A stretch of 64,000 bases of DNA. Origin: Mycogone perniciosa (taxonomy: Eukaryota > Ascomycota > Sordariomycetes > Hypocreales > Hypocreaceae). The notes beneath the pieces were generated by a model. That model saw nothing but the letters and a program-made list of their open reading frames with translations, was not told the origin of the DNA and did not search any database. Below, piece by piece: positions 27,602 to 37,313 of the stretch. The stretch lies in the NCBI GenBank assembly GCA_025331125.1, contig JAOALB010000131.1, forward strand, positions 62,001-126,000, given 5' to 3'. Each line of letters opens with the position of its first letter. The first letter of the stretch is position 1. Both the position numbers and the translations under genes were made by a program.

Positions 27602-28703
27602 ATGAAAACCGCTCTGGTCGCCATCGCTGCTGCCGGCCTTGTTGCTGCCTGGGATTTCTCTGGCCAGCTCAAGTGCATTGTAAGTCCCTCTCCGTCGCGA
27701 TTCTCGAATCTGGTATTTGTACAACTTGCTTACCACCCGTGTCGCTCAGGCTCCTTGTCTCACGGATGCCATGCCCAAAGTTGGCTGCAAGCTGGCAGAT
27801 GAAGCTTGCGCCTGTGGGGGGGACACTCAGAAGAAGCTCTTGGACAACGCCGCACCCTGCATCTCCAAGTGCCAGCCCGATGAGGGTCAAAAGGCTCAGT
27901 CCGCTGTTCGTGCTGTCTGCGACAAGATTACAATGCTATCGCATAGGGAGATGAAAGACCCTTCCATCTTAGCTGGCTCCAGCTTTCACAACGTGGCTGA
28001 ATCCCAAACCCTTTTTCAGACTGGTCCTGAGATAGGTTCCAGGGATACTGCCTCCAGTTCTTTCGAGTGCAAACAAAACTCGAAATGCATGTCAGGAGTA
28101 TCCTGTGCATACAAACATGGAGAACATGCTTGCGCTAAGAAAACAGGCCGCTGCAAAAAAGACTTCGATGGTTGCGGACCTCATTTCCGACCCGACAACA
28201 TATGCTTCAAAGGATATTGCCATGATTTTAGAGGAAACAAGGCATATGGAGAAAAGTGCAAGCCTTCCCTTGTTGAAGAATGCGGGCAGAAGCTGCATTG
28301 CGATCGTGCCCTTGGCATATGCAAACGCGATGGTGGCAAATGCGCCGCCACCAACGACTGTGTGAGCGGCCAGACATGCATCGATGGAATCTGTGTCCGG
28401 TCAAAGGGGAGGACTGAAGGACAGCCATGCAGAGGTGCAGTCAGTTGCGCGGGAGCTCTGACATGCTTTGACAACAAATGCGCAAGCCTCAGGCGGCCTG
28501 GCCAGACATGCTCAGGCTCGCATCAGTGTATGGCTGGAGCTGAATGTCCAAACGGCGTATGCAAATCAGTGTCCCAGAAGGGGACAGGATGCTCGGGAGA
28601 CTTTCAATGCGAATCCGGCAAGTGGTGCTATCCCGGCGGAGTTTGCTGTCCAGTGAACAGCGCTAGTAACAGCGACTGCAGGAAAAGAGGAAGAGGTGAA
28701 TAA
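27602..28703 (+). CDS. Secreted CFEM-domain protein with Cys-rich tail
   Basis: Two exons, 27,602-27,679 and 27,750-28,703, are joined over a 70-nt GT-AG intron in phase 0, giving 343 residues. Residues 1-16 form a signal peptide (M-K-T-A-L-V-A-I then Ala/Gly-rich). Eight cysteines at 25, 29, 39, 46, 48, 63, 67 and 83, with an Asp at 43, fit the CFEM spacing exactly. Such domains occur in fungal secreted or cell-surface proteins, bind haem in some Candida proteins and act in host interaction in some pathogens. The remaining 230 residues are a second Cys-rich part with repeated C-x5-C-x2-G-x2-C-x2-G-x-C units, like extracellular EB-type modules. No GPI signal is visible, since the C-terminus is basic. 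The linker around residues 85-130 is not Cys-rich and could hide a mispredicted intron, though the frame is open throughout. The exact role is unknown. Confidence 0.85.
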
Positions 28704-29064
28704 GCATTGATTCTTCATTCTTATGGAGATTACTATACCTTAAAAGGTTGGCTTCTAAGATGGAGATAATCTAAGCTGGTGTACAGTTGTTGGTGTAATA
28801 GCTCTTGTTCGTTTTGTATATTAGAAGTTATCTAAGTAGCTCTTGATTGCTATGCTTCGGTGTTTTTAATGTGTCTGCATGTTTTCAAACTCTATAATCT
28901 CGCAGTGCAATAACACTCAAGTCTTCAATGGTGGGCTGTGAGAATCAGGGAGGATGAAAGAATGAAGAGAGTTGAGTGGTATTGACGATATGAGACGGGG
29001 GTGGTTCTGCAGCATGAATAGGAAGGGAAATGAGATTATACGATCTCGTGTTTAACGATAATGC
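28704..29064. other. Intergenic, 3-prime flank of the CFEM gene
   Basis: T-rich sequence consistent with a 3-prime untranslated region. No gene seen. Confidence 0.5.
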
Positions 29065-29445
29065 TCACTTGTTGAGGTTTTCTATATTACCGCGATACCT
29101 ATGGGAGTAAAAGCATTCGCCATAAAAGGCATAAAAGAGGCCGAGGATGAAGTGAGCCATGACAAATAATTCCATGCGAAGCGGTACAGCGGATCCGCAG
29201 AGAACGAAGCACGATTGGTTCACGGCAGCCTCTTGTATCGTCCATACTCTCTCCCAGTACTCCTTCGATGCCATATCGGTCATACCGGTTTGTAGCTTCC
29301 GCTTGACACCTGTCCATGAGTGAGCTGCGTCAAGGCCAAGATTGGGATCAATAGTGGGAAATAGCGCAGCCATTTTGAGGCTGCGCCCAAATACATGAAG
29401 GAATGAATATGTGCTGTGTTTCAAATGTTCCCGAATAGAAACCAC
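29065..29445 (-). pseudogene. HET-domain (heterokaryon incompatibility) fragment
   Basis: The 126-codon frame contains E-Y-W-E-R-V-W-T-I-Q-E, the characteristic end of the HET domain (usually Y-W-x-R-x-W-x-x-Q-E), followed by V-L-C-G-S. Full HET proteins are typically over 500 residues and begin with a Y-x-A-L-S-Y-x-W-G block. That block and everything before it are missing here, and the sequence upstream of 29,445 holds no convincing continuation. HET proteins mediate non-self recognition and cell death after hyphal fusion, and they are commonly found as decayed copies in accessory regions. This is interpreted as a truncated relic. Confidence 0.6.
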
Positions 29446-30528
29446 GCCAACGTCGTTTTATGGCCACAAAAGTACTAAGAGGTTTAATATCAGAACCATC
29501 GTTCTGGGCGAATCACAAGGTACCGTGTGCCAGCTGTGTATTGGAGAGATATCGTCTTTGATCTAATGAACTAGCTCGATGTGCCCGTTTGGTCATCAGA
29601 GAAAATACCCCACACAGCTTGAAATTCAGTTCCAATTGGCTCAACAGCCTTTTTTGAAATGTCAGATATCTTCAATGCCGACTTGGTAGATTTCGCATGA
29701 AAGGTGGAATCAGAACTCTGCTGGCACTGGTTGAATGGAACAAAGATTCTTGCAGCTCCACCAACCAGCCTCGTTGATGCCCTACCAACATCCGCATTTC
29801 CACCCCATATGACATGGAAATTGATTAATAAGGAATAATGATATCAATAGACTGAGGAGTATTGAGTACGGAGTACTATTAATAGTTGCCAGTTAAATCG
29901 GCAGACTAATACTATTCCACATCAGGAATAGTGTTTGGGCGTGCTTTCACTGTGTCTGTGCATGTCTGTGCGTTTTTTCATGTGTCTGCAATTTGTAGTG
30001 TAATGTGGGCTGTAGGTCTATGCTGTACAGCTAGGGGGGGGTTGAGTTGCATGAGATGAGACGAAGCTATCTACACTCCGAAACAAAGGTGGTTTGTCTG
30101 CATCATAAATAACGAGAAGGGAAGTGATCATGCGATCTCGTATTTAACAGAAGGGGACTTAACAATGCTCACTTGAGGCAAATCAGTGGAACAAGATATC
30201 TCGTATAGTCCTCAAAATGTTTTATGTAGTATTAGAAATACGCCATACAGCCTTACTAGGTAGTTTCATGTTACAAAATTCCCTACTCCGTGCAATGCGG
30301 TAAGACCTCGCAATGACATCAGGCATGAAGACAGACTTCTTACTGTCCACAGCATCATCCCAGGATTTCACATATATGTATATATAGCCATGTCAATAGC
30401 CATGGCTTCTATCAGAGCATCTTCATCCATCAGAGCATCTTCGAACAACATACACCTCAGCAAACAACATCACCACATTTCAAGCTTCTCTTCAGCTGCC
30501 AACAAGCTATCATCACAAATCAAACACA
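29446..30528. other. Intergenic region with promoter of the 30,529 gene
   Basis: No gene seen. One TACGGAGTA 9-mer lies at 29,867. A TATATATA stretch at about 30,374-30,388 lies some 140 bases before the start codon of the next gene, and the leader carries a duplicated AGAGCATCTTC (30,415 and 30,433) and CA-rich sequence up to the ATG. Confidence 0.5.
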
Positions 30529-31080
30529 ATGCTTTCCACTATCAACTACGGCTTGCTTCTTCTTGGCCTTCCTGCCGCATATGCAGCAAGCCTTGGAGCC
30601 GATCCTCGCGGACTGATTCCCCAGGAAGCATGCTCCCTCCAAGGAGCGAATTCGGGAGTTGTCTCGGCCGACCTTCAGGCTCTTGCCGTCGCTCTTAAGC
30701 AGAATACCCTCGAAACCGGCCCAATTGACGATAGTATCCTCATCAAAGCCTCGCATGCTATTCAATTCTCTGCAGGCACAGCAGCAGCATGCGTGCAAAA
30801 CAACTTCTTATTCGACAATTCGCATTACTCCAGGTCGGATATTGCGGATGCGATTGCAAAGAGCTTTATCAACTGCTGCGACGGAACAGAATTTTGCAAC
30901 AACAAGCCTTTCAGCACTATTCGCGGAGATACCGGGCTGAAAGCAATCGTTCAAATTCAGAATCCCGGTGAGGAATGCAAGTCTCCGAATGGCGGTGCTT
31001 CTGGAAAATTGGAAAACGCGGAGATTATTGCTAAGACGGCGAAGCTCTTTTTTGACATCTTCAGCGCGCTTAGGGGTTGA
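30529..31080 (+). CDS. Small secreted cysteine-containing protein, family not recognised
   Basis: A single exon of 183 residues with a clear signal peptide (residues 1-19, L-L-L-L-G-L-P-A-A-Y-A, probable cleavage after Ala). The mature part has a Cys near residue 35, one in A-A-A-C, a C-C pair followed by E-F-C around residues 116-122, and a Cys in E-E-C-K. This is compatible with about three disulfides. The start is supported by a TATA-like box about 140 bases upstream and a typical CAAACACAATG context. It lies between a HET fragment and an HNH-type relic. It has the features of a fungal effector-like or antimicrobial-like secreted protein, but no function can be given. Confidence 0.75.
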   Translation: MLSTINYGLLLLGLPAAYAASLGADPRGLIPQEACSLQGANSGVVSADLQALAVALKQNTLETGPIDDSILIKASHAIQFSAGTAAACVQNNFLFDNSHYSRSDIADAIAKSFINCCDGTEFCNNKPFSTIRGDTGLKAIVQIQNPGEECKSPNGGASGKLENAEIIAKTAKLFFDIFSALRG

Positions 31081-31247
31081 TGTATACATTGTGTCGGATC
31101 ATTCAGGAGTGGTAGAGCCAGCTGGTCTGGACTCGGGCATAGATCAATTTTGAGTTCCTAGTGTTTCCTAATATACTATTGCGAAGTCTTTTCTACATCT
31201 TCACTCTCCTCTTCTGAATTCCAGATGTCCAAGCTCTCGATATCACT

Positions 31248-32095
31248 TCAAGTTCTTATACCATTGTTCTCGCCATAGTCGTGGTCGTATCCATACTCAT
31301 CGCTAAAGTGATCAACATTGTAATCGTCATCGTCGTCTTTATAGTCATCGTCGCATGCTTCTACAGCGCTGCAAATTGCGCCCACGCGGATCAAATCCCA
31401 CTGCGGCTGAAGCAATTGAAAACTCAGCGATAGAATTGGTGAAGACTTCTCAGATATTAAAAACCTGATCACATAGGTCTGATCTGTTTCAACAGGCCAA
31501 CCGTCATCTCGTCTCATGCCTCTAGGAGGTCCCCAGTGTTGGTGGGTGAGGCCGGCCTCAGCCAGGGCCGTTCCAGTGCAGTTGAATAGTCAGCTCATCT
31601 TCATCTTCAGAGAAGCGCAGAGGCTTAAACCCCACTTTAGCGGTGCTAAAGAACTGTTACATAGCATATAAGATCACTTATCGATGCATAAAGTATGGAG
31701 CTTCACTTTTGCAGGATTTGTGGTCTGACAAGAACTAATGCACCTGTCTCTCGAGACAGATGATTCCGCGGGGACTCGATAAAAGCCGGATCTTGCATCG
31801 GCTTCATCCACTGATCCGTTTTTTTTCTGCCCCAGAATATCAAGAGGATATCCCCGAGGGCGGTGGCATTGAGCTTCTTATTCAGCTATTCCGCGGCGTG
31901 TTCAAAATGCTGCCATATTCTAAGGTGTGCTTCCAGATCCTCGATGTATTGGAGAACCTCCTGGGGGAAGGGCGGAAATGGCTGCTGCAGCTCAGAGTCG
32001 TGTTGCTGAAACAACGAGTCCGCGTCAATCTCCATGCTTGTAGGAGTTTGAGGGTAACGAAAATTATCCATCTCAACGAGCGCCATCTTTAGCAA
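31248..32095 (-). pseudogene. HNH-endonuclease-type gene relic
   Basis: Pieces in different frames follow the order of the fungal HNH-domain protein family. They are: 32,095-31,886 (acidic N-terminus with a short helix); then, after an in-frame stop, I-L-L-I-F-W-G-R-K-K-T-D-x-W and I-E-S-P-R-N-H-L-S around 31,800; F-K-P-L-R-F-S-E-D-E-D-E-L-T-I-Q-L-H-W near 31,590; and, after a one-base shift, 31,517-31,248 with L-L-Q-P-Q-W-D-L-I-R-V-G-A-I-C-S-A and an Asp/Tyr-rich tail. The family usually has an intact H-N-H core and no internal stops. The His/Asn metal-binding residues cannot be confirmed here. At least two stops and a frameshift make it a pseudogene. Assignment is from remembered family motifs. 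Confidence 0.45.
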
Positions 32096-33006
32096 TAGAG
32101 AATTAGCTGTGGCAAAATAAATGACATTCTTGCAGTCCCCGTTTGTTGGTAAACTTTAGGATGGCAAGCGGCAGCAGCACGTGGCACCCAGCAACAACCC
32201 GATAATTATAATTCTTTGCAGAGTATATGAACCATAACTGAACTCTAATGAAAATTAGTAGAAGGTAGTCAGGGAAATCTAGTACATAAGTGCTATGTTA
32301 AATATAAGTTGAAGGGTACAAATGGAGCTCCCACTGGAAGTGACCCGTCCAATTTGGATAGCTGATATCCTTTATGACTTAGATCCCCAGAGGTGCAAAA
32401 TCTACGCAAACTCTTCGCTCCTCTAGGAAAAAGAAACGAAGAAACCTATTCTAATCATGGCCAGGTCTGGGTATGTTGAAGTACAGAAGGTGTGTTGGTA
32501 AGCAAGCGCAGGTTCAGTATCATAAGTAGGTACATTGCATTTTTCATGCAGCAAACGCGCCTCGCCAACCTCCTGACAGCTAGCAATCATATCAATACAG
32601 CTTCCCTTCAGTTCAATTGTCGCTTTTACCACAGATACCAAGTCCTCTCTTGTGTTATATCTTCTTTATCTCTCGGACAGGCGGCCGCTCCCACACAGCC
32701 TCGTCGACCTGCTCTGCGAAGGGAGCTACCATTGCTATTCGACCAATTTCTCCTAGCCCAAGCTCAGATGAGATTCTCTAGACACATCTAGCGGCCGTAC
32801 GAGGAAAAGTAGTTCCACCACCAAATATCCATAAAGATTATTGGGCATTCATTGAGCTCAAGATAAGAGCTTGACAGTACCTCGACGTTTCCACTACCTA
32901 TAGTCATATGTGATGAGAGTCGGCTCGAGACCGCTTATGTACGCTATCTGAAGGAAGAGATTGACATTTAAGATTCATCACGTACGTACATGTACATAGA
33001 CTATAG
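32096..33006. other. Intergenic region without supported genes
   Basis: Short open frames exist on both strands but none has a recognisable motif, a plausible intron structure or continuity. The base composition is ordinary. Confidence 0.5.
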
Positions 33007-33807
33007 TCACTTCGTGTTCAGCTTCAACGAAACTTCCCCAAGGCCTGATGTATCATTCCATTGATCCCGCAACCCGTCAAGCTCAGCCTTCAACTCATCA
33101 GCGCTGGTCTCTCGCGATAGATTATCGAAGTTGATAAGGGTTGCTTCCCATCATGAATCAGAAAATTACGCTTGTTGGTGTCACCATGCTGGATATCCAA
33201 TTGGTGAAATTTAGATGAAACTTGGCGACAAAGAGGTAGGTCTTCCGGCGTAGGATAGTGGAAATCTGGAATGCGAGCCATGATGAAGCCAATGACCCTT
33301 CCTTCTTCAATCAAGTGACCGAGAACGGCAGGGCCGATTTGGTGGTTTTCAATCCATCCGTAGGCTGCCGTCTCCTGCTCTAGTTGGGGCACCTCCCACC
33401 AAAAACGTGCAAATTCCGTAAGGACTGTCGTTGACCCGAAGCGAGGAGACGTTGCCTCGTAGACATTGGTTCGAAGCTTTTGTCCCATCTGAAGCTCTCG
33501 GTAGTCGATTCGAGTAGGGTGCCAAGTTTTGGCAACCCCCTGGAGTTTTATTCTCGAGACGGTCGCAAAGTGAGGCTCTCCTGTTTGTGGGATTACGGGA
33601 AACATGGCCGGTAATCCAATCGCCACACGGTAGTGGTGGTAGGAGGGTAACCAATGAAGGGCCGAAACACATGTCACTCGGGTCATGAAGACCTCCGTCT
33701 ATTGTGACATACTTGACTGATTTGTTGGCGAGAAGGCGAAACTCACTTTCACCCTCTTCATCAACACTGGCTTGGAGTACGTGGATGTCTGCAGGAGGGT
33801 TCGACAT
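33007..33807 (-). pseudogene. Kinase-like (aminoglycoside-phosphotransferase fold) gene, two frameshifts
   Basis: Read from 33,807, the first frame gives the N-terminus through P-P-L-P-x-G-D-W-x-x-G-H-V-S-R-N-P. One base of shift near 33,590 moves to the frame with T-G-E-P-H-F, K-L-R-T-N-V-Y-E and E-T-A-A-Y-x-W-I-E. That frame carries the catalytic-loop equivalent H-G-D-T-N-K-R-N-F-L-I (H-G-D-x3-x-N intact), and a second shift near 33,150 continues with A-T-L-I-N-F-D-N and a short C-terminus to 33,007. The family is a fungal group of small kinase-like proteins with H-G-D...N and D-F-D motifs. The second motif's first Asp is Asn here. Two frameshifts mean a pseudogene, unless they are sequencing errors. 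Substrate unknown. Confidence 0.65.
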
Positions 33808-34173
33808 GGCGGATTCCGAAATTGAGCTTGGAACTTACAACATGTATGTAAAAGCATTATTATAACAATGATGGGCCAGGTGTATCAGTATAGCTATGCT
33901 ATCGTTATATCCAGGCTAAAAAATCTGCACCTTCACGGTATTTTACCAATAGATACAAATCGAGCCAATAATTCCACATGCATGGGGTTTCTATGGAAGA
34001 ACGCATACTTGCAATCTATAGCAGCAAGTGGGTGGCAATAAAACATGGACCGCAAAAGGCATATAACTGCAAAATTAGTTTTCAAAAGGCGTTGTGTGTT
34101 ACGGTATGTTGAAAATCTGGCTCGTGTGACTGGAGGAGGATCTGTTCCAAATTATCTTCATTTCAGCTAATCT
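33808..34173. other. Intergenic region
   Basis: No gene or notable structure seen. Confidence 0.5.
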
Positions 34174-35203
34174 TCAATAATGCTCCCCATTCTGGATAGC
34201 TCCACACTGTCTTAAGTGGTCCTCAAATGTAGACTCCGTGAATTTTCGCCGATAATGAAGTGGTGGACGACTAGATCTTTCGCAGCCGATGCAATGAAAA
34301 CCCCATTCTATCCTCTTTGAGTCCCTGATCAAACATGGCACACGAGCGATTGCCACGAATCGGTATGGATTGCCAGACCTTCCATCAAAGGGGTCTGTTG
34401 CAGGGGGCCGATGAACGCACTGTCTGGTAGATGCAGCCTGTGATGTTGTTGCTAATCTAGCTTCATAGGCTTGAAGCTTCTGGGTTTTAATTTGCGATAT
34501 GCGATTCTCCATTTCACTCAGAAATCCGTACAATGCAATACCGGCACCAAGAGCAGATTCGTAATCAACCAACAGACTTGGACGTCTTCCTTTCGTTTGG
34601 CGAATAGACGCCCGGTACAACTCTCATGCGAGGCAATTTCTCAACGAGCTGGTGCGTCAATCCAAACTTCCTCTTTACATGTCGGGATTGCAAGGGTAGA
34701 TATAATCTGTCCGTGGACAAGCAGAGGAAGCATACCCGTTTGCATGTAAGGAGATAGAGGTAGCCACCAAAATCGCCGCACTGTTCGCATTTAAGTGTGC
34801 ATAATTTCTCATAGAGAGTATGACATAAAATCCACCTGCCAGTTCCTATTCGTAGGATGCCGTGGAGCGCATTCGGCGCATTCGTGGTGATAGCTTTGTA
34901 TTGGGGGAGGCAGTCCACCAGCGCCATCCCCCGTCTGTTGACGCATCGAACATCAGCAAGAGTACGCAAATCGTGTTGGCAAAGAATCGCCTCGAGAAGT
35001 TCCAGTGGAAGGGTATCGAGGGCGTCAATGCTCGTCGTCGGCGGTGGGTGGCAGGCGGTGTTGGCATCGGATCGACAAGGGAACGGCGGCAGATTCTCGT
35101 CCAGCGTGTGGTCGTCGAGACGATGGACAGGATACGTGAGATCTCGAAATTTCTCGGAATCGGTGTGTCCTCCTCCATCATGAAGCTTTTGTGCAGATGG
35201 CAA
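34174..35203 (-). pseudogene. F-box protein gene, one frameshift
   Basis: Residues 60-105 of the first frame (35,203 downwards) contain L-D-T-L-P-L-E-L-L-E-A-I-L and L-R-T-L-A-D-V-R-x-V-N-R, an F-box that would bind Skp1 in an SCF ubiquitin ligase. A Cys-rich stretch follows (C-E-Q-C-G and C-K-R-V-C-F-x-C) and may bind metal. At about 34,580 the frame closes. A one-base shift continues it with S-L-L-V-D-Y-E-S-A-L-G-A-G-I-A and runs to 34,174, ending with a further Cys pair. The two frames overlap and together give about 340 residues. The frameshift may be pseudogenisation or a sequence error. The substrate-recognition part is not recognisable. Confidence 0.65.
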
Positions 35204-35468
35204 TTGGCTGTTTTTTCTGTACGGTGTTCGCGACGCGATCGAGCTCTCCGAATGTCACGATAAGGTGATGGAGTTGGGCTCTGTTGGAGAGAGGTTGGTC
35301 ATGTGACGTAATGGTAGGCAGTACTCCGTCCTCCGTATTCGGACGATCGAAGACATTGATCCCAAAACAAGAGCTTCACGACGCGTTTTTCGCCACCTAC
35401 GATCATATGGATCATATACGCTCGCCTCGGGAAGGTGCTAGTACAAGAATAAAAACAGATCCAGATCT
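35204..35468. other. Intergenic, upstream of the F-box gene
   Basis: No gene seen. Imperfect TACTCCGTC-type motifs occur near 35,320. Confidence 0.4.
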
Positions 35469-35714
35469 GTGTGTGAACACTGCCTTTTAAGTCCTTTTTT
35501 CCACTACTGCATCTATCTATGCATGCATATGCCGAATCAACATCAAGCCCGTAACGTCAAAGACGTCCTCGCATCAGGACGTAGCTTCGATATGTTTGTT
35601 CTAGAGGCCAAACTGTTTGGAGGGAATCGTTTCGGTGACTTGATCCTAGATGCCGTGGAGGAGGTTCAAGATCGATTTGATCAAGCTGGTCTTGATCTTT
35701 ACGACTATTCATAG
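35469..35714 (+). CDS. Small hypothetical protein or gene fragment
   Basis: An 81-codon frame whose second half (R-S-F-D-M-F-V-L-E-A-K-L-F-G-G then R-F-G-D-L-I-L-D-A-V-E-E-V) has the composition of a real folded protein, with alternating hydrophobic and charged residues. The first 25 residues look like non-coding translation, so the true start may be the Met at about 35,526. No family recognised. It may be the surviving C-terminus of a larger gene. Confidence 0.25.
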   Translation: MCEHCLLSPFFHYCIYLCMHMPNQHQARNVKDVLASGRSFDMFVLEAKLFGGNRFGDLILDAVEEVQDRFDQAGLDLYDYS

Positions 35715-37313
35715 CGAGGTGTCACTCACGGCACTTGGATATGTGCAGACAGGGAACCCCGGTTCATGCCCATCAACTAGGAACATTGTGCCAGGCCAAT
35801 AAGAGGCAGCTTCATGGCCAAATGTGGAGCATCCATATCCTCCGGAGAGTTTACAAGGAATACGAGTTATGGATGTCTTTGCGGTGTGTGAAGACACTGG
35901 AGATTTTAGCCACATCCTTTGAATAATCTACGAGGCGTTTTCACTGCTCAGAACAGGAAAACAATTGCTATCTTTTTCTGTAAAAAAAAACTTATTAACA
36001 TGAGTGAATTTTGCTCGTCATTTAGAGTACAGCATAGTATGTATGTATGTTTCTCTATCAAAACCTCCGTCAACCGCAGCCTGACGCGTTTCTCGGTAGT
36101 TACGTGAATGCTGGACCGGCTTTGGTTCTCGATGCTAACCATTGTTTTACATGTTCGCGCCCGCGCTCGGGATCTTCCAGAACGGACTCTGCCCGACGAG
36201 TCGTTGTCATTTTTTTATTACTGCCAACGAACAAAATTGCGTAGACTAGTGAAGCCACAAGTGTGACGGCCAAGGCCGGTGCCCCCTATTATGATGCAAG
36301 GTGACATGACAGGGCTTGGAAGTCGAAAACGCCTGTGGGACATGACTATCCGTCAGGAGGCCTGAGTTTGCCTCTACTCGTGCTCTGTACTCGTACTAGG
36401 ACCGCGTACGGAGTACTATCTACGGAGCATTCTGGATATGTACATACCCTCTACTCCGTACGAGTACGAGTCCAGATCTGACAATCTGATCGAGTAGTAC
36501 TACTACTGCTGCAGCCCGCTGTGCTACTACCTTGTACGGTCTAGGTGAAAGATAGCCCTACGAGTACAAATCCAAGCAGAATTCATCAGTGTGTGCAATG
36601 GGTTCCTGAACCACATCGGAGCGTGCCACCCAATAATTGATATCTGTTGCGGGCGAAACCGATTGCCTATCCCCACCATCTATTCTCCTTTTAAGGAGAG
36701 AATGGCGCTAAGATGAGGGGAACCGAAGACGCAGAACACATTTAGTATAAAATCAGGCTAAAGGACAAAAAAAAACACCAAAGAGGCGAGATCGAGATCG
36801 AGAGAACTGGAGATGGGCTGCGGCAATATGGAGTAGCAGTGAAAGGGGAGGGGTTAGAGCAATCAATCATTTCGGATCTCGGATCTCTGTGGGATATGAC
36901 ACTTTCTGTGGCACTCATTTGGGGGCGTAATTGTGATGCACTCCTTGCAGAGCCACAACTGGATCAAGCACAGACTGACGCCCTATCAAAACAGCTCCAA
37001 ATGATCAACCACGACAGGCATGAAGAATCACAAGCCGTTGCATCTCAACTGACACATTCAGCTAGAAGTACAGAGTACGAGTACCTGACTTCTAGGTACC
37101 TTAGTCTTGATGCCGGCTTTACCCCAGATGGTACTTGTACTTACTCACTTGGCCGCACATTTAGCGCCCCATACAGGCCCACGTGCGGCTGGGCTGTGAG
37201 CCTTGACTTAGTCCCAGGCGGGTTTGGTTTTGATCTCCGCCAACTTCCGCGAATGCCTTCAATACTAGGGCCATCGCCATGTCTCGCTGCCACTGCTGAG
37301 CCATCACACCACC
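35715..37313. other. Long intergenic region upstream of the C2H2/Zn2Cys6 regulator
   Basis: No supported gene. The region contains two exact TACGGAGTA/TACTCCGTA motifs (36,407 and 36,452) within a cluster of TACGAGTA-like words between 36,370 and 36,490. Poly-A and purine-rich stretches near 36,770-36,810 precede the regulator and suit its promoter. A 274-codon open frame at 36,839-37,663 has no recognisable content and overlaps the regulator in another frame. Confidence 0.5.
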
